This document shows, one piece after another, positions 53,801 to 63,945 of a DNA stretch of 64,000 nucleotides. Source of the stretch: Eledone cirrhosa (taxonomy: Eukaryota; Mollusca; Cephalopoda; Octopoda; Eledonidae); assembly GCA_964016885.1 (NCBI GenBank), contig OZ024759.1:3917546-3981545 (forward strand), written 5' to 3'. The position numbers and the translations under genes were made by a program. Below the pieces are notes generated by a model. That model did no database searches, was not told the origin of the DNA, and saw only the letters and a program-made list of their open reading frames with translations. Within the stretch, counting starts at the first letter, position 1; each line of letters opens with the position of its first letter.

Positions 53801-54290
53801 TAGCCTCCATGGATTCCGTCGTAGCCGTCACAATGTTGTCCAACGTGACCATTTAGGTCGCCTGCAATAATTATATAGTCACTGTCAGATATTTGGGAGG
53901 TAGTTAGCAACAGTGTCTCATAGAATCTGTCTTTTATAGAGCCAGGCAGTCTGGATTGGGGTGCGTACGCAGATATTACTGTCACCGTAGTTCTATTGAG
54001 GACAAGTCTTATTTTAATTATTCTGTCGTTCACTATATTTACGTCTATTATCTTATCTGCCCACTTTTCTGCTACCATGATTCCTACCCCACCCAGCCTA
54101 TTGTCATTTCCCACCCAGAAAAGCTTATAGCATCGTTTTTTACCCACAATGAATCTAGCAGACCCACCCTCCACCTGGTCTCTTGGATACAGCAAACATC
54201 AACCTCCTTACGTTCAAGCATTTCTACAACCTCGTTGGAGCGACCCTTTAAGGTGCCTACATTCATGGTACCAACTCTGAAGTTTTGGAT
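50893..54290 (-). pseudogene. Endonuclease-reverse transcriptase frame of the LINE, broken
   Basis: The endonuclease starts NFRVGTMNVGTLKGRSNEVV, with IQETRW, then after a frameshift RLGGVGIMVAEKW, SAYAPQSR, AGDLNGHVGQH, SQVDYILTRRRD and SQHRLIISDL (54290-53500). After a frame change near 53230 the reverse transcriptase runs 53257-52214 with NYRGIKLIDQVMKV, MQFGFVSGKSTTDA, FVDLEKAFDRVPHS, GVHQGSVLSPLLFII. The YADD segment lies at the frame break near 52200. The zinc motif CRKGVGRN..CPKCKVWMHKRC..CGRC is at 52035-51900, and the C-terminus (LRWYGHVMRMKNDNC, GRPRKTWDELI) at 51375-50893. Confidence 0.87.
51365..51723. mobile_element. LTR-like insertion (solo LTR candidate)
   Basis: Compared with the homologous LINE at 11120, 359 bp is inserted between tggt and its repeat tggt (51361-51364, 51724-51727). 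The insert starts TGTAGCGG and ends CGCTATA, short inverted termini. It contains a TATA-like accctataaaacta near 51470 and a hairpin-prone stretch (gcctggccttcgccaggcgt) near 51515. Orientation and superfamily are unresolved; a MITE is possible. Confidence 0.55.
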
Positions 54291-54413
54291 TGCGTTTGGT
54301 GGGTGGGAGCGGTGGGGCACGGGGGGAGATGGGGTTATGTTAGCCATCCGCGGCCGAAACAAAGAGGAGGAGTGCTCGCATTCTCGTCCACGAGGTGAAT
54401 GAGGTGAATTTGT

Positions 54414-54416
<3 letters not shown>

Positions 54417-54468
<52 letters not shown>
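54417..54468. repeat. TA microsatellite
   Basis: Pure TA run between the LINE 5' edge and the unclassified repeat. Confidence 0.95.
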
Positions 54469-54469
<1 letters not shown>

Positions 54470-55010
54470 TCAATACATAAACAGAGAAAGCCTTAAGCGA
54501 TACTCTGACCAACACCATCTCACTCAACAAACATTAGATATACCTAAGTATTTTCCTAATTTAGTGTTTGGGGTGCTAACTAATCAGTATTTCGTGGATA
54601 GCTGGTTGTATTATTTTATATGAGACATTATTAAATAAATATCTCTTTCCTTCCAGACGGCCGTTTCTTTATAAGATTTCTACAATTTGGGATAAATAAT
54701 TTCCAGGTTATGTAGAAACTTGTATATAATCCATAGTTTTATACACAAGCGGGCTCTTATAAACTCATCAGTGGATGCCCAAATAATATCGATATAAGAA
54801 TTATATCGACATTAATAGATTAGTGATGGTCTCCCTCAGCGCTGAGAAGATCCAGCGCTTAGAAAATCCAGCAGTCCTCTCAAAGATAAAATACACGCTG
54901 TCCCCAAGAGGGTAAAGGGAGGTCATCTTAAAATAAAACAATATACACGCTGGTCATTTAAACCTGTTAGGTATTAACCACGTGTATAAGAACTCAATTG
55001 GATATTAAAA
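54466..55010 (-). repeat. Unclassified interspersed repeat, minus copy
   Basis: Reverse-complement homologue of 230-800; more complete in the centre (ggactgctggattttctaag and gtcgatataattcttatatc as complement). Confidence 0.65.
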
Positions 55011-55033
55011 GAATAACCATATGTATAGACAAT

Positions 55034-55036
<3 letters not shown>

Positions 55037-55077
<41 letters not shown>

Positions 55078-55096
55078 TATATATATATAAATAAAT
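55037..55096. repeat. TA microsatellite
   Basis: TA run with one phase slip. Confidence 0.95.
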
Positions 55097-55127
55097 CTAT
55101 AGAGCAAATATTTCTAATATTTCAGAT

Positions 55128-55294
55128 CAGTGGTTGGCGTTGGGAAGGGCATCCAGCCGTAAAAAAACAGTCAGAAACTCTCGTATATGAGCGAGACATG
55201 GTCACCCGACCCAACATGCCTCTAAATGGGACAACCCTGTCTAACCCAAGCTAGCATGGAAGATAGATGTTAATTGATGATGATGATGATGATA
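55128..55294 (+). mobile_element. LINE 3' tail fragment
   Basis: gttgggaagggcatccagcc, ctctaaatgggacaaccctg, aagctagcatggaagataga and (ATG)n are the untranslated tail of the LINE family at 9436. It ends about 33 bp from the donor of the exon at 55328. Confidence 0.75.
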
Positions 55295-55327
55295 CATATA
55301 TATATATAGCTACATTACACCACTTAC

Positions 55328-55465
55328 CTGTCTGACAGTTGCTACCTTCATAACCAGCAGTACACCCTCCACTGTAACACACACCTGTCTCTGTGTTACA
55401 TTTGCTGTTGTCTGCACAGTGACAATTTCTACTACAGCTGGGACCAAACTTTCCTACAGGACACA
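55328..55465 (-). CDS. EGF-like module exon with mutated splice acceptor
   Basis: The 138-nt module is open with all eight cysteines ([20 protein letters not shown] to [10 protein letters not shown]). The donor is G|GTAAGT. At the acceptor, the two bases before the exon read GG on the gene strand (CTATGG) where all intact paralogues have AG, and no AG lies close upstream that would keep the length. Because it is phase-symmetric, skipping would leave the protein in frame. It may be a silent or skipped exon, an assembly error or an allele; the coding part itself shows no decay. Confidence 0.7.
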
Positions 55466-55553
55466 CCATAGAAAATATTTAAAATTCACTTCTAATATTC
55501 ACTCACTTTTTTCAGGTAACATGTTTGATGTTTGTAAAACCTATGAAGACCTG

Positions 55554-55557
<4 letters not shown>

Positions 55558-55616
<59 letters not shown>

Positions 55617-55710
55617 TATACATATATATATATATTAACATATATATATATATATATACACATATATATACATATATATATACACATATATATATACATA
55701 TATACTGAAG
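55558..55710. repeat. TA/CATATA microsatellite
   Basis: TA run followed by acatata variants. Confidence 0.95.
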
Positions 55711-55769
55711 TAAAAGTTAAGTGGAAATATCCAAGAGTAAGAGCACTCAGTCCATAGGACGAGTTTAGT

Positions 55770-55950
55770 ATAAATAATTACAACAGTGACATAAACAGGT
55801 ACTCAAGTTTGAATGGGTTCTGGGCCCCAATTTCTTCAGCCTGTCATGAGATGTTTTCCATTTTCCTCATGACAGGCTGAAGAAATTTGGGGCCGAGAAC
55901 CCAACGAAACTTGAGTACCTGTTTATGTCACTGTTGTAATTATTTATATC

Positions 55951-55952
<2 letters not shown>
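55770..55952. repeat. Palindromic element, 183 bp
   Basis: Arms of about 80 bp (taattacaacagtgacataa, acaggtactcaagtt, cttcagcctgtcatgag) repeat inverted around a short loop near 55852-55865, with few mismatches. Confidence 0.9.
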
Positions 55953-55989
<37 letters not shown>

Positions 55990-56091
55990 AATTAATTAAA
56001 TTAAATTAAATTAGATTAAGGGAGTCATGTCCAAGACATGCGCCATATCCACCGAAGAATAAGCTCAAAGATTTCAATGAATAGATCCGAG

Positions 56092-56425
56092 CAGTTTATA
56101 TCAACTAGAAATAGATTGACATATATATATATTTAAAATAAACACATGAAACAATCACAGGGGATAATTTGTAAAGTGTGTAATCACACATAGCTAGGTA
56201 GGTAACTAATTAAAGTTTAACTAGAGCTTCAAATATTTCCTTTTTAAAAAATTAATCATTTTTTTATTATTTTTTAAAAAGGTAATATTTGAAGCTCTAG
56301 TTAAACTTTAATTAGTTACCTACCTAGCTATGTGTGATTACACACTTTACAAATTATCCCCTGTCATTGTTTCATGTGTTTATTTTAAATATATATCTAT
56401 GTCAATCTATTTCTAGTTGATATAT
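56092..56425. repeat. Palindromic element, about 330 bp
   Basis: Arms of about 155 bp (atatcaactagaaatagatt, aaataaacacatgaaacaat, tagctaggtaggtaactaat) are inverted around a T/A-rich loop near 56255-56275. Almost perfect, so young or maintained. Confidence 0.92.
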
Positions 56426-56439
56426 ATATATATATATAT

Positions 56440-57080
56440 CCAGGGAGTGTAACATGAAGTTACTGTAGGTTCACCCAGGTGAGCACTCAATCTTTAGATT
56501 CTCGTCCGTCATTACAACAGCAGAGGTCCGACGACCTTTTGATTCCTCAGTCTGGCTAGATCAATACTGATCAAACTTTGAGCTGAGCAATAGCAAAACG
56601 TGCATCACCAATCAATAAACGTAATGAAGGCTTAACAAATCGTCATTGTATTATTATTATTATACACACACACACACATATATATGTATATATAAATATA
56701 TATATATTTATATATATATCACAGAAAAAAAGATAGGAAAATCTGCTTCATAGAATCAAGACGTATCTGAGGACCTTGCGATTTTCAAAGTCAGGTTTGA
56801 TCATCACATCGATCGTGCCTCGAGCTGGTCGCCAGAGAAACAATTGTAATATGTCCAATAAATTCCATTCGTCGCAACACTGATTCCCTTTTTTTCTGTG
56901 ATATCATATTCTGCTCTATGAGAGCATTGAGTGCTCAAATGGCCTACCTCATACGGACACTTTAAGCATCCAACACCAATTATATATATATATATATATA
57001 CACACACACATATATATATACACACCCACACACATATATATATATACACATATGTATACACACACATATATATATATATA
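56440..57080. other. Intron sequence and microsatellites
   Basis: AT/AC microsatellites at 56665-56720 and 56985-57090. The sequence between is unassigned. Confidence 0.5.
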
Positions 57081-57089
57081 TATATACAC

Positions 57090-58346
57090 ACATCATCATC
57101 ATCAGGTCGAGCTTGCTCGGCCTTCTACGACACGTTTCCTCCATCCATCTCTGTCTCTCATAGCGTTTGCCAGTTCTTCCACAGTGCATCCAGTATCGTC
57201 CTCAAGTTGCTAGACGTATGTCTTCTTGGGACGACCAGCGTTTCTTGCTCCAAGAGATGGACTCCATAACAACACATCACCTGCTATTTCTTCCTTGCTG
57301 CGCCAACAGTGGCCAGCAAATCTGAGTATCTGTCCACATATTGACCTCCTGATAGGTGGTATATTGCCATAGAGATCCTTATTTGTTGGGTGTTCCCTCC
57401 AAGACACATTTAAAGCAGCGTGGGGCATACGTGTGTATGCCCCGTCTAGCTTTTTCTCCAGTTTTGACGTTAGCGTCCAAGTGATAGAGCCATAAACAAG
57501 CACAGATTCCACAGCAGCTCTGAAGAAATTCCTTTTCAGTTTGACCAGCAGGTTTGATTTCTATATCTTCTCCATTGCATTCAATGCTCCCCGGGCTTTT
57601 CCCAGTCTGATGTTAACATCATGTTCTGTGGAGATGATATAGCTACCCAGGTATTTGAAGTCGTCAACTTGCTTGATTATATCACCGTTTAGACTTCGCA
57701 TACCAACTGAGGAGTCTTGGTTCAGGCAAATATATTCTGTTTTGCCTGTCTTGACATAGAGTTGGATTTCCTTTGCAACTGATTCGATGCTGTGAAGTAG
57801 TGATGTTGCATCCTTAAGGTAGTCAGCGAGGACCGCTAAATCATCCACATAGTCAGCATCGGTGATTTTCTGAGCTGCATGGCGTCTACACTTTCGTTTT
57901 GTGAGAGTGAAACCAAGCTCTAAGTTTTCGTCCAGGGCTTTTCTCAATACATAGTCGAGGCAGATGATAAAAATGTATGGTGCAAGTGTATCCCCTTGGA
58001 GTACTCCTGCAATGATGTCAAAGAAGTTGGTATCTCCATCAGGTGAGCGCACCATTGCGCAGGTGTTTTTATATAACATCATGATGGCATTTACTGTTTC
58101 CCTTGGCAAGCCGTAGGCTAGAAGTATCTCTCTCATCCTCCCACGATGGATGGAATCGAATGCTTTTGAAAAGTCAATAAACAGGAGAGTTGCTGGGAGG
58201 TTTGGGCTTTTACACCTTCCAAGATACGCCGAATAGTAAGTATTTGCCCTGATGTTGATCTGTTGGTGCGGAAGCCCTTTTGGTTTTTTCTCAGCAAGGG
58301 GTCAATGACAGGTCTTATTCTGTCAAACAGCATGAGATTGTATATC
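57090..58346 (-). mobile_element. LINE of a third family, 5' truncated
   Basis: Minus orientation, ending in a (ATG)n-like tail near 57095. It begins in the reverse transcriptase fingers and differs clearly from the other two LINE families in the window. Confidence 0.8.
57210..58346 (-). pseudogene. Reverse transcriptase fragment of the third LINE
   Basis: Pieces in order: LMLFDRIRPVIDPLLRKNQK with GFRTNRST (58346-58150), then after a frameshift LPRETVNAIMMLYKNT, AGVLQGDTLAPYIFIICLDY, the active-site region [26 protein letters not shown], and after another break ERDVN-like and AALNVSWREHPTNKDLY, RFAGHCWRSKEE, GRPKKTYV. The active site reads YVDD. Several frameshifts make it inactive. The clade was not assigned. 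Confidence 0.8.
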
Positions 58347-58443
58347 TTTGCGTGTGTGTATATATATACACACACGCACACATATATATGTATATACACA
58401 CACACATATATATATACTGTAATATACATCATAATATACATAC

Positions 58444-58577
58444 CGTGGTGACAGTCAGGTCCCTGGTAACTGGGTTGACAACCTCCACTGGAACACACAC
58501 CTGTGATGAAGTTGTGGTGACATCAGCACAGTGGCAGGTTTCTTTACAGTTGAGGCCGTAGTTACCTTGACGACACT
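58444..58577 (-). pseudogene. Frameshifted EGF-like module exon
   Basis: This is module-exon sequence with a good donor (CACG|GTATGT) but only 134 nt, four short of the family length. It reads ECRQGNYGLNCKETCHCAD, then shifts frame. The second half (ITGVCSSGGCQPSYQG, then PDCHHG) is in another frame, and the codon for the fifth cysteine lies in the lost stretch. The high-coordinate edge reads TTTGAG, so the acceptor AG is present. Inclusion would break the reading frame, so it is most likely skipped or the gene is degenerating here. A trinucleotide repeat begins 17 bp from its acceptor. Confidence 0.75.
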
Positions 58578-58593
58578 CTCAAATATTGGACAT

Positions 58594-58942
58594 TATGTAC
58601 CAACATCACCATCACCACCATCAACATCACCATCACCACCACCATTGTCCTCCTCACCACCACCACCAACATCACCACCATCACCATCACCACCACCACC
58701 AACATCACCACCACCATCAACATCACCATCATCACCATCAACATCACCACCATCACCACCATCATCATCACCACCATCATTATCACCATCACCATCATGA
58801 CCACCACCATCAACATTATCACCATCATCACCATCACTACCACCATCATCAGCATCATTCTTATCACCATCACCACCATCACCATTGTCCTCCTCATCAC
58901 CACCACCACCACCACCACCACCATCATCATCACCACCACCAT
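58594..58942. repeat. CCA/TCA trinucleotide array
   Basis: caccatcac and caccaccac variants on the plus strand; begins about 17 bp from the acceptor of the broken exon at 58444. Confidence 0.95.
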
Positions 58943-58969
58943 CTGGGAGATCAAAAATACTGTTGTGGT

Positions 58970-61900
58970 CCCATTCCATTACTTCACCAATCTTGTAGAC
59001 CCTAAATATTGTAATGGTCACTGTCCCTTCTCTTCCACCAACCTGAGAGACCCTAAATACTGTTGTGGTCCATGTCCCTTCTCTTCCACCAATCTGGGAG
59101 TCACTAAATACTGTCATGGTTCCTGTTCCTCCCTCCAGTAATCTTGGAGACCCTAAATACTGTTGTAGTACCTTCCCATTCCTTCCACTAATTTTGGAGA
59201 CCCTAAATATTGCAATGGTTACTGTCCCTTCCTTCCTTTCATTCAATCTAGTGGATCCTAAATACTGTTCTGGTCCCTGTTCCTTCTCTTCCACCAATCA
59301 GTGAGTCCCTAAATACTGTCATGGTTCCTGTCCCTTACTTCTCTTCCACCAATCAGTGAGTCCCTTAATACTGCCGTAGACCCTGTCTCTTCTCTTCCAC
59401 CAATCAGTGAGTCCCTTAATACTGTTGTGGTCCCTGTCTCTTCTCTTCCACCAATCAGTGAGTCCCTTAATACTGTTGTGGTCCCTGTCTCTTCTCTTCC
59501 ACCAATCAGTGAGTCCCTTAATACTGTTGTGGTCCCTGTCTCTTCTCTTCCACCAATCAGTGAGTCCCTAAATACTATCATGGTCCCTGTCTCTTCTCTT
59601 CCACCAATCAGTGAGTCCCTAAATACTGTCATGGTCCCTGTCTCTTCTCTTCCACCAATCAGTGAGTCCCTAAATACTATCATGGTCTCTGTCTCTTCTC
59701 TTCCACCAATCAGTGAGTCCCTTAATACTGTCGTGGTCCCTGTCTCTTCTCTTCTACCAATCAGTGAGTCTCTTAATATTGTCGTGGTCCCTGTCTCTTC
59801 TCTTCCACCAATCAGTGAGTCCCTAAATACTGTCGTGGTCCCTGTCTCTTCTCTTCCACCAATCAGTGAGTCCCTTAATACTGTCGTGGTCCCTGTTTCT
59901 TCTCTTCCACCAATCAGTGAGTCCCTAAATACTGTCGTGGTCCCTGTCTCTTCTCTTCCACCAATCAGTGAGTCCCTTAATACTGTTGTGGTCCCTGTCT
60001 CTTCTCTTCCACCAATCAGTGAGTCACTAAATACTGTCGTGGTCCCTGTCTCTTCTCTTCCACCAATCAGTGAGTCCCTTAATACTGTCGTGGTCCCTGT
60101 CTCTTCTCTTCCACCAATCAGTGAGTCCCTAAATACTGTCGTGGTCCCTGTCTCTTCTCTTCCACCAATCAGTGAGTCCCTTAATACTGTCGTGATCCCT
60201 GTCTCTTCTCTTCCACCAATCAGTGAGTCCCTTAATACTGTCGTGGTCCCTGTCTCTTCTCTTCCACCAATCAGTGAGTCCCTTAATACTGTCGTGGTCC
60301 CTGTCTCTTCTCTTCCACCAATCAGTGAGTCACTAAATACTGTCGTGGTCCCTGACTCTTCTCTTCCACCAATCAGTGAGTCCCTAAATACTATCATGGT
60401 CCTTGTCTCTTCTCTTCCACCAATCAGTGAGTCCCTTAATACTGTTGTGGTCCCTGTCTCTTCTCTTCCACCAATCAGTGAGTCCCTTAATACTGTCGTG
60501 GTCCCTGTCTCTTCTCTTCCACCAATCAGTGAGTCCCTAAATACTATCATAGTCCCTGTCACTTCTCTTCCACCAATCAGTGAGTCCCTAAATACTATCA
60601 TGGTCCCTGTCTCTTCTCTTCCACCAATCAGTGAGACCCTAAATACTGTCGTGGTCCATGTCTCTTCTCTTCCACAAATCAGTGAGTCCCTTAATACTGT
60701 CGTTGTCCCTGTCTCTTCTCTTCCACCAATCAGTGAGTCCCTTAATACTGTCGTGGTCCCTGTCTCTTCTCTTCCACCAATCAGTCAGTCCCTTAATACT
60801 GTCGTGGTCCCTGTCTCTTCTCTTCCACCAATCAGTGAGTCCCATAATACTGTCGTGGTCCCTGTCTCTTCTCTTCCACCAATCAGTGAGTCCCTTAATA
60901 CTGTCGTGGTCCCTGTCTCTTCTCTTCCACCAATCAGTGAGTCCCTAAATACTATCATGGTCCCTGTCTCTTCTCTTCCACCAATCAGTGAGTCCCTAAA
61001 TACTGTTGAGTTCCCTGTCTCTTCTCTTCCACCATTCAGTGAGTCCCTAAATACTGTCGTGGTCCCTGTCTCTTCTCTTCCACCAATCAGTGAGTCCCTA
61101 AATACTGTCGTGGTCCCTGTCTCTTCTCTTCCACCAATCAGTGAGTCCCTAAATACTGTCGTGGTCCCTGTCTCTTCTCTTCCACCAATCAGTGAGTCCC
61201 TTAATACTGTCGTGATCCCTGTCTCTTCTCTTCCACCAATCAGTGAGTCCCTTAATACTGTCGTGGTCCCTGTCTCTTCTCTTCCACCAATCAGTGAGTC
61301 CCTTAATACTGTCGTGGTCCCTGTCTCTTCTCTTCCACCAATCAGTGAGTCACTAAATACTGTCGTGGTCCCTGACTCTTCTCTTCCACCAATCAGTGAG
61401 TCCCTAAATACTATCATGGTCCTTGTCTCTTCTCTTCCACCAATCAGTGAGTCCCTTAATACTGTTGTGGTCCCTGTCTCTTCTCTTCCACCAATCAGTG
61501 AGTCCCATAATACTGTCGTGGTCCCTGTCTCTTCTCTTCCACCAATCAGTGAGTCCCTTAATACTGTCGTGGTCCCTGTCTCTTCTCTTCCACCAATCAG
61601 TGAGTCCCTAAATACTATCATGGTCCCTGTCTCTTCTCTTCCACCAATCAGTGAGTCCCTAAATACTGTTGAGTTCCCTGTCTCTTCTCTTCCACCATTC
61701 AGTGAGTCCCTAAATACTGTCGTGGTCCCTGTCTCTTCTCTTCCACCAATCAGTGAGTCCCTAAATACTGTCGTGGTCCCTGTCTCTTCTCTTCCACCAA
61801 TCAGTGAGTCCCTAAATACTGTCGTGGTCCCTGTCTCTTCTCTTCCACCAATCAGTGAGTCCCTTAATACTGTCGTGATCCCTGTCTCTTCTCTTCCACC

Positions 61901-62668
61901 AATCAGTGAGTCCCTTAATACTGTCGTGGTCCCTGTCTCTTCTCTTCCACCAATCAGTGAGTCCCTTAATACTGTCGTGGTCCCTGTCTCTTCTCTTCCA
62001 CCAATCAGTGAGTCACTAAATACTGTCGTGGTCCCTGACTCTTCTCTTCCACCAATCAGTGAGTCCCTAAATACTATCATGGTCCTTGTCTCTTCTCTTC
62101 CACCAATCAGTGAGTCCCTTAATACTGTTGTGGTCCCTGTCTCTTCTCTTCCACCAATCAGTGAGTCCCTTAATACTGTCGTGGTCCCTGTCTCTTCTCT
62201 TCCACCAATCAGTGAGTCCCTAAATACTATCATAGTCCCTGTCACTTCTCTTCCACCAATCAGTGAGTCCCTAAATACTATCATGGTCCCTGTCTCTTCT
62301 CTTCCACCAATCAGTGAGACCCTAAATACTGTCGTGGTCCCTGTCTCTTCTCTTCCACAAATCAGTGAGTCCCTAAATACTGTTGAGTTCCCTGTCTCTT
62401 CTCTTCCACCATTCAGTGAGTCCCTAAATACTGTCGTGGTCCCTGTCTCTTCTCTTCCACCAATCAGTGAGTCCCTAAATACTGTCGTGGTCCCTGTCTC
62501 TTCTCTTCCACCAATCAGTGAGTCCCTAAATACTGTCGTGGTCCCTGTCTCTTCTCTTCCACCAATCAGTGAGTCCCTTAATACTGTCGTGGTCCCTGTC
62601 TCTTCTCTTCCACCAATCAGTGAGTCCCTAAATACTATCATGGTCCCTGTCCCTTCCCTCTCTAAAGG
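58970..62668. repeat. 51-bp minisatellite with higher-order repeats, 3.7 kb
   Basis: About 72 units of ccctgtctcttctcttccac, caatcagtgagtcccttaat, actgtcgtggt; the first several (58970-59320) are diverged. Marker variants (cccataatact at 60841 and 61504; gttgagttccc at about 61005, 61667, 62383) give a higher-order period of 663 bp, 13 units, and a last block of 14. The unit is 17 codons, so it is open on both strands (up to 1081 codons plus, 675 minus); no start context, signal or composition suggests a real protein. Confidence 0.95.
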
Positions 62669-62688
62669 GTAAACAGATAAAAACTTAC

Positions 62689-62826
62689 TTGACTGGCAGC
62701 TGTGTCCCCTGTAAGCAGGTGAGCACCTTCCATTGATGCAGATACCATTGTCAGAGTAACATTTGCCATTATTCAGACAGTGGCACTTCTTAACACAGTT
62801 GACACCAAACATGCCATGGGCACATC
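62689..62826 (-). CDS. EGF-like module exon, most 5' in the window
   Basis: The exon is 138 nt with acceptor TCTCAG at its high-coordinate edge and donor A|GTAAGT at its low edge, phase 1 at both ends. The module begins GCAHGMFGVNC and ends AYRGHSCQS, with all eight cysteines present. It is the most divergent module here (CHCLNNGKCYSDNGIC) and so probably not part of the recent duplications. If the donor were not used, the frame stays open for several hundred codons into the adjacent 51-bp repeat array. Confidence 0.85.
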
Positions 62827-62929
62827 CTGAGAAAACAACTTCAATATGTAATTACTGTATTTCCTGACGCCGAAGACACTTCGTCCTCGAGGACACACCC
62901 TAATTCTGACAACCAAAAATTTGAAAAAA

Positions 62930-63125
62930 AATAATTGTTTCTACTTTTGGCACAAGGCCAGCAATTATCCCAGTGTATTACTGGTACTTTATTTTATCCA
63001 CCCCGTAAGGATGAAAGGCCAAGTTAACCTCGGCGGGATTTGAACTCAGAATGGCAAGTGCTGTAACTCTATGCGTCAAAGCATGGCGTCCGACCCTCTA
63101 CCGATACTGCCAATTCACCGCCCTT
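62930..63125 (-). mobile_element. tRNA-derived octopus-type SINE
   Basis: Minus orientation, complete (gtatcggtagagggtcggac region at the high end, gagttcaaatcccgcc, ttggccttt variant). Confidence 0.85.
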
Positions 63126-63129
63126 TGAA

Positions 63130-63395
63130 GAAAAATAATAAACAACTTTCGGCCTCCAGGATGCATGGTAGATTTTTGAGACTTATTTTAGTAAAAGTAG
63201 CGTCTTTGACGCCGGGAAATACGGTGAGTTTAATTAATTTAAATTTCAGAGTTGTTATCTTTCATCCTTTGAGTGTATCCCATTTACAATAGTAACTCTA
63301 TAACCCTGCATGTTGTAGAAAGAGCCTAAAATAGTTTGGCATCAAGAAGGGCATCCAGCAGCAAAATAATGCCTCAATACTATATATCATCATCA
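63130..63395. other. No recognisable feature
   Basis: Unique-looking sequence with a short LINE-like gaagggcatccagcagc near 63345. Confidence 0.4.
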
Positions 63396-63397
63396 TC

Positions 63398-63750
63398 ATT
63401 GGATGCGCAATGTCAATGTGCATGAATGAGCAAGCATAGACGAGTTGAGAAAGAAATTGTGTATAATAGGGATAAGCTGTAGTGTGTGGGAGAGAAGACT
63501 GCGTTGGTATAGACATATGATGTGCATGGAGGATGACTGCTGGGTAAAGAAGTGCCAAGAAATCCCAGTAGAAAGAAGATGCAGTAGAGGAAGACCACGA
63601 AAATCATGGACGAAGGTGGTGAGATCTGACCTCAGATTGCTGAAGCTCATGGAGGAGATGACGAAAGACTGTGATGAATGGAGAGATGCTGTGCTGTATA
63701 GGACCCATCCCACCCTTGCAAGCAGGGAAAAGCGGACGTAAAATGATGAT
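63398..63750 (+). mobile_element. 3' fragment of a LINE, SINE-partner family
   Basis: Plus strand encodes ELRKKLCIIGISCSVWERRL, RHMMCMEDDCWVKKC, GRPRKSW, EEMTKDCDEW and ends [14 protein letters not shown] followed by (ATG)n. It is less broken than the copy at 6760 and ends in the bases that form the SINE tail. Confidence 0.82.
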
Positions 63751-63769
63751 GATGATCATCATCATGGTT

Positions 63770-63945
63770 ATCATCATCATCATCATCATTGTTTAACATC
63801 CATCTTCCACACTAGTCTGGATTAGATGGTTTTGTTCCACTTGAGGTGAGATTGGTCTGGAGACCGTGTCTTGCTTGTACAGAACTGTCTTTGGTAGGTT
63901 TTTTACCCCTGGAGGCCCTTCCTAACACCAACCACATTTACAGTG
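63770..63945 (-). mobile_element. LINE 3' tail fragment
   Basis: Minus orientation: (CAT)n, gtttaacatccatcttccac, acttgaggtgagattggtct, ggaggcccttcctaacacca match the tail of the LINE at 50506. Confidence 0.7.

Larger units (their letters stand above)
50506..54415 (-). mobile_element. RTE-like LINE, nearly full length
   Basis: Minus orientation, from a 5' region at about 54415 (next to a TA run) to a 3' tail ending in (ATG)n at 50506. It has endonuclease, reverse transcriptase, a zinc motif and the C-terminal domain. It is interrupted by a 359-bp LTR-like insertion at 51365-51723 and carries several frameshifts. Confidence 0.88.
6499..62826 (-). other. Extent of a multi-EGF-module receptor gene (MEGF/Draper-like), internal part only
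   Basis: This span covers all exons of one minus-strand gene visible here. Each exon encodes one module with the cysteine order C..C..CxC..C..GxC..C..GxxC, ending in a motif like [10 protein letters not shown], which resembles the extracellular repeats of MEGF10/11, Draper and SCARF scavenger or engulfment receptors. Exons are 138 nt with phase 1 introns at both ends: each ends in one base of a split codon and the next begins with its other two. Order from the 5' side: 62689, 58444 (broken), 55328 (acceptor lost), 49618, 48747, 48429 (broken), 47462 (broken), 42569, 32754, 28749, 24595, 21297, 18301, 16561, 16136, 13015, 9064, 6499. No start codon, signal peptide, membrane segment or polyadenylation site of the gene was recognised. 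A secreted protein or several adjacent genes cannot be excluded. The function, ligand or apoptotic-cell recognition, is inferred from the family. Confidence 0.8.

Noticed and set aside
54084..54530. Host exonuclease/endonuclease gene
   Set aside because: The motifs are those of the LINE endonuclease, contiguous with its reverse transcriptase and carrying frameshifts.
59427..62672. 1081-codon open frame on the plus strand as a protein-coding gene
   Set aside because: It is a 51-bp minisatellite, open on both strands because the unit is divisible by three; no start context, splice sites or non-repeat domain.
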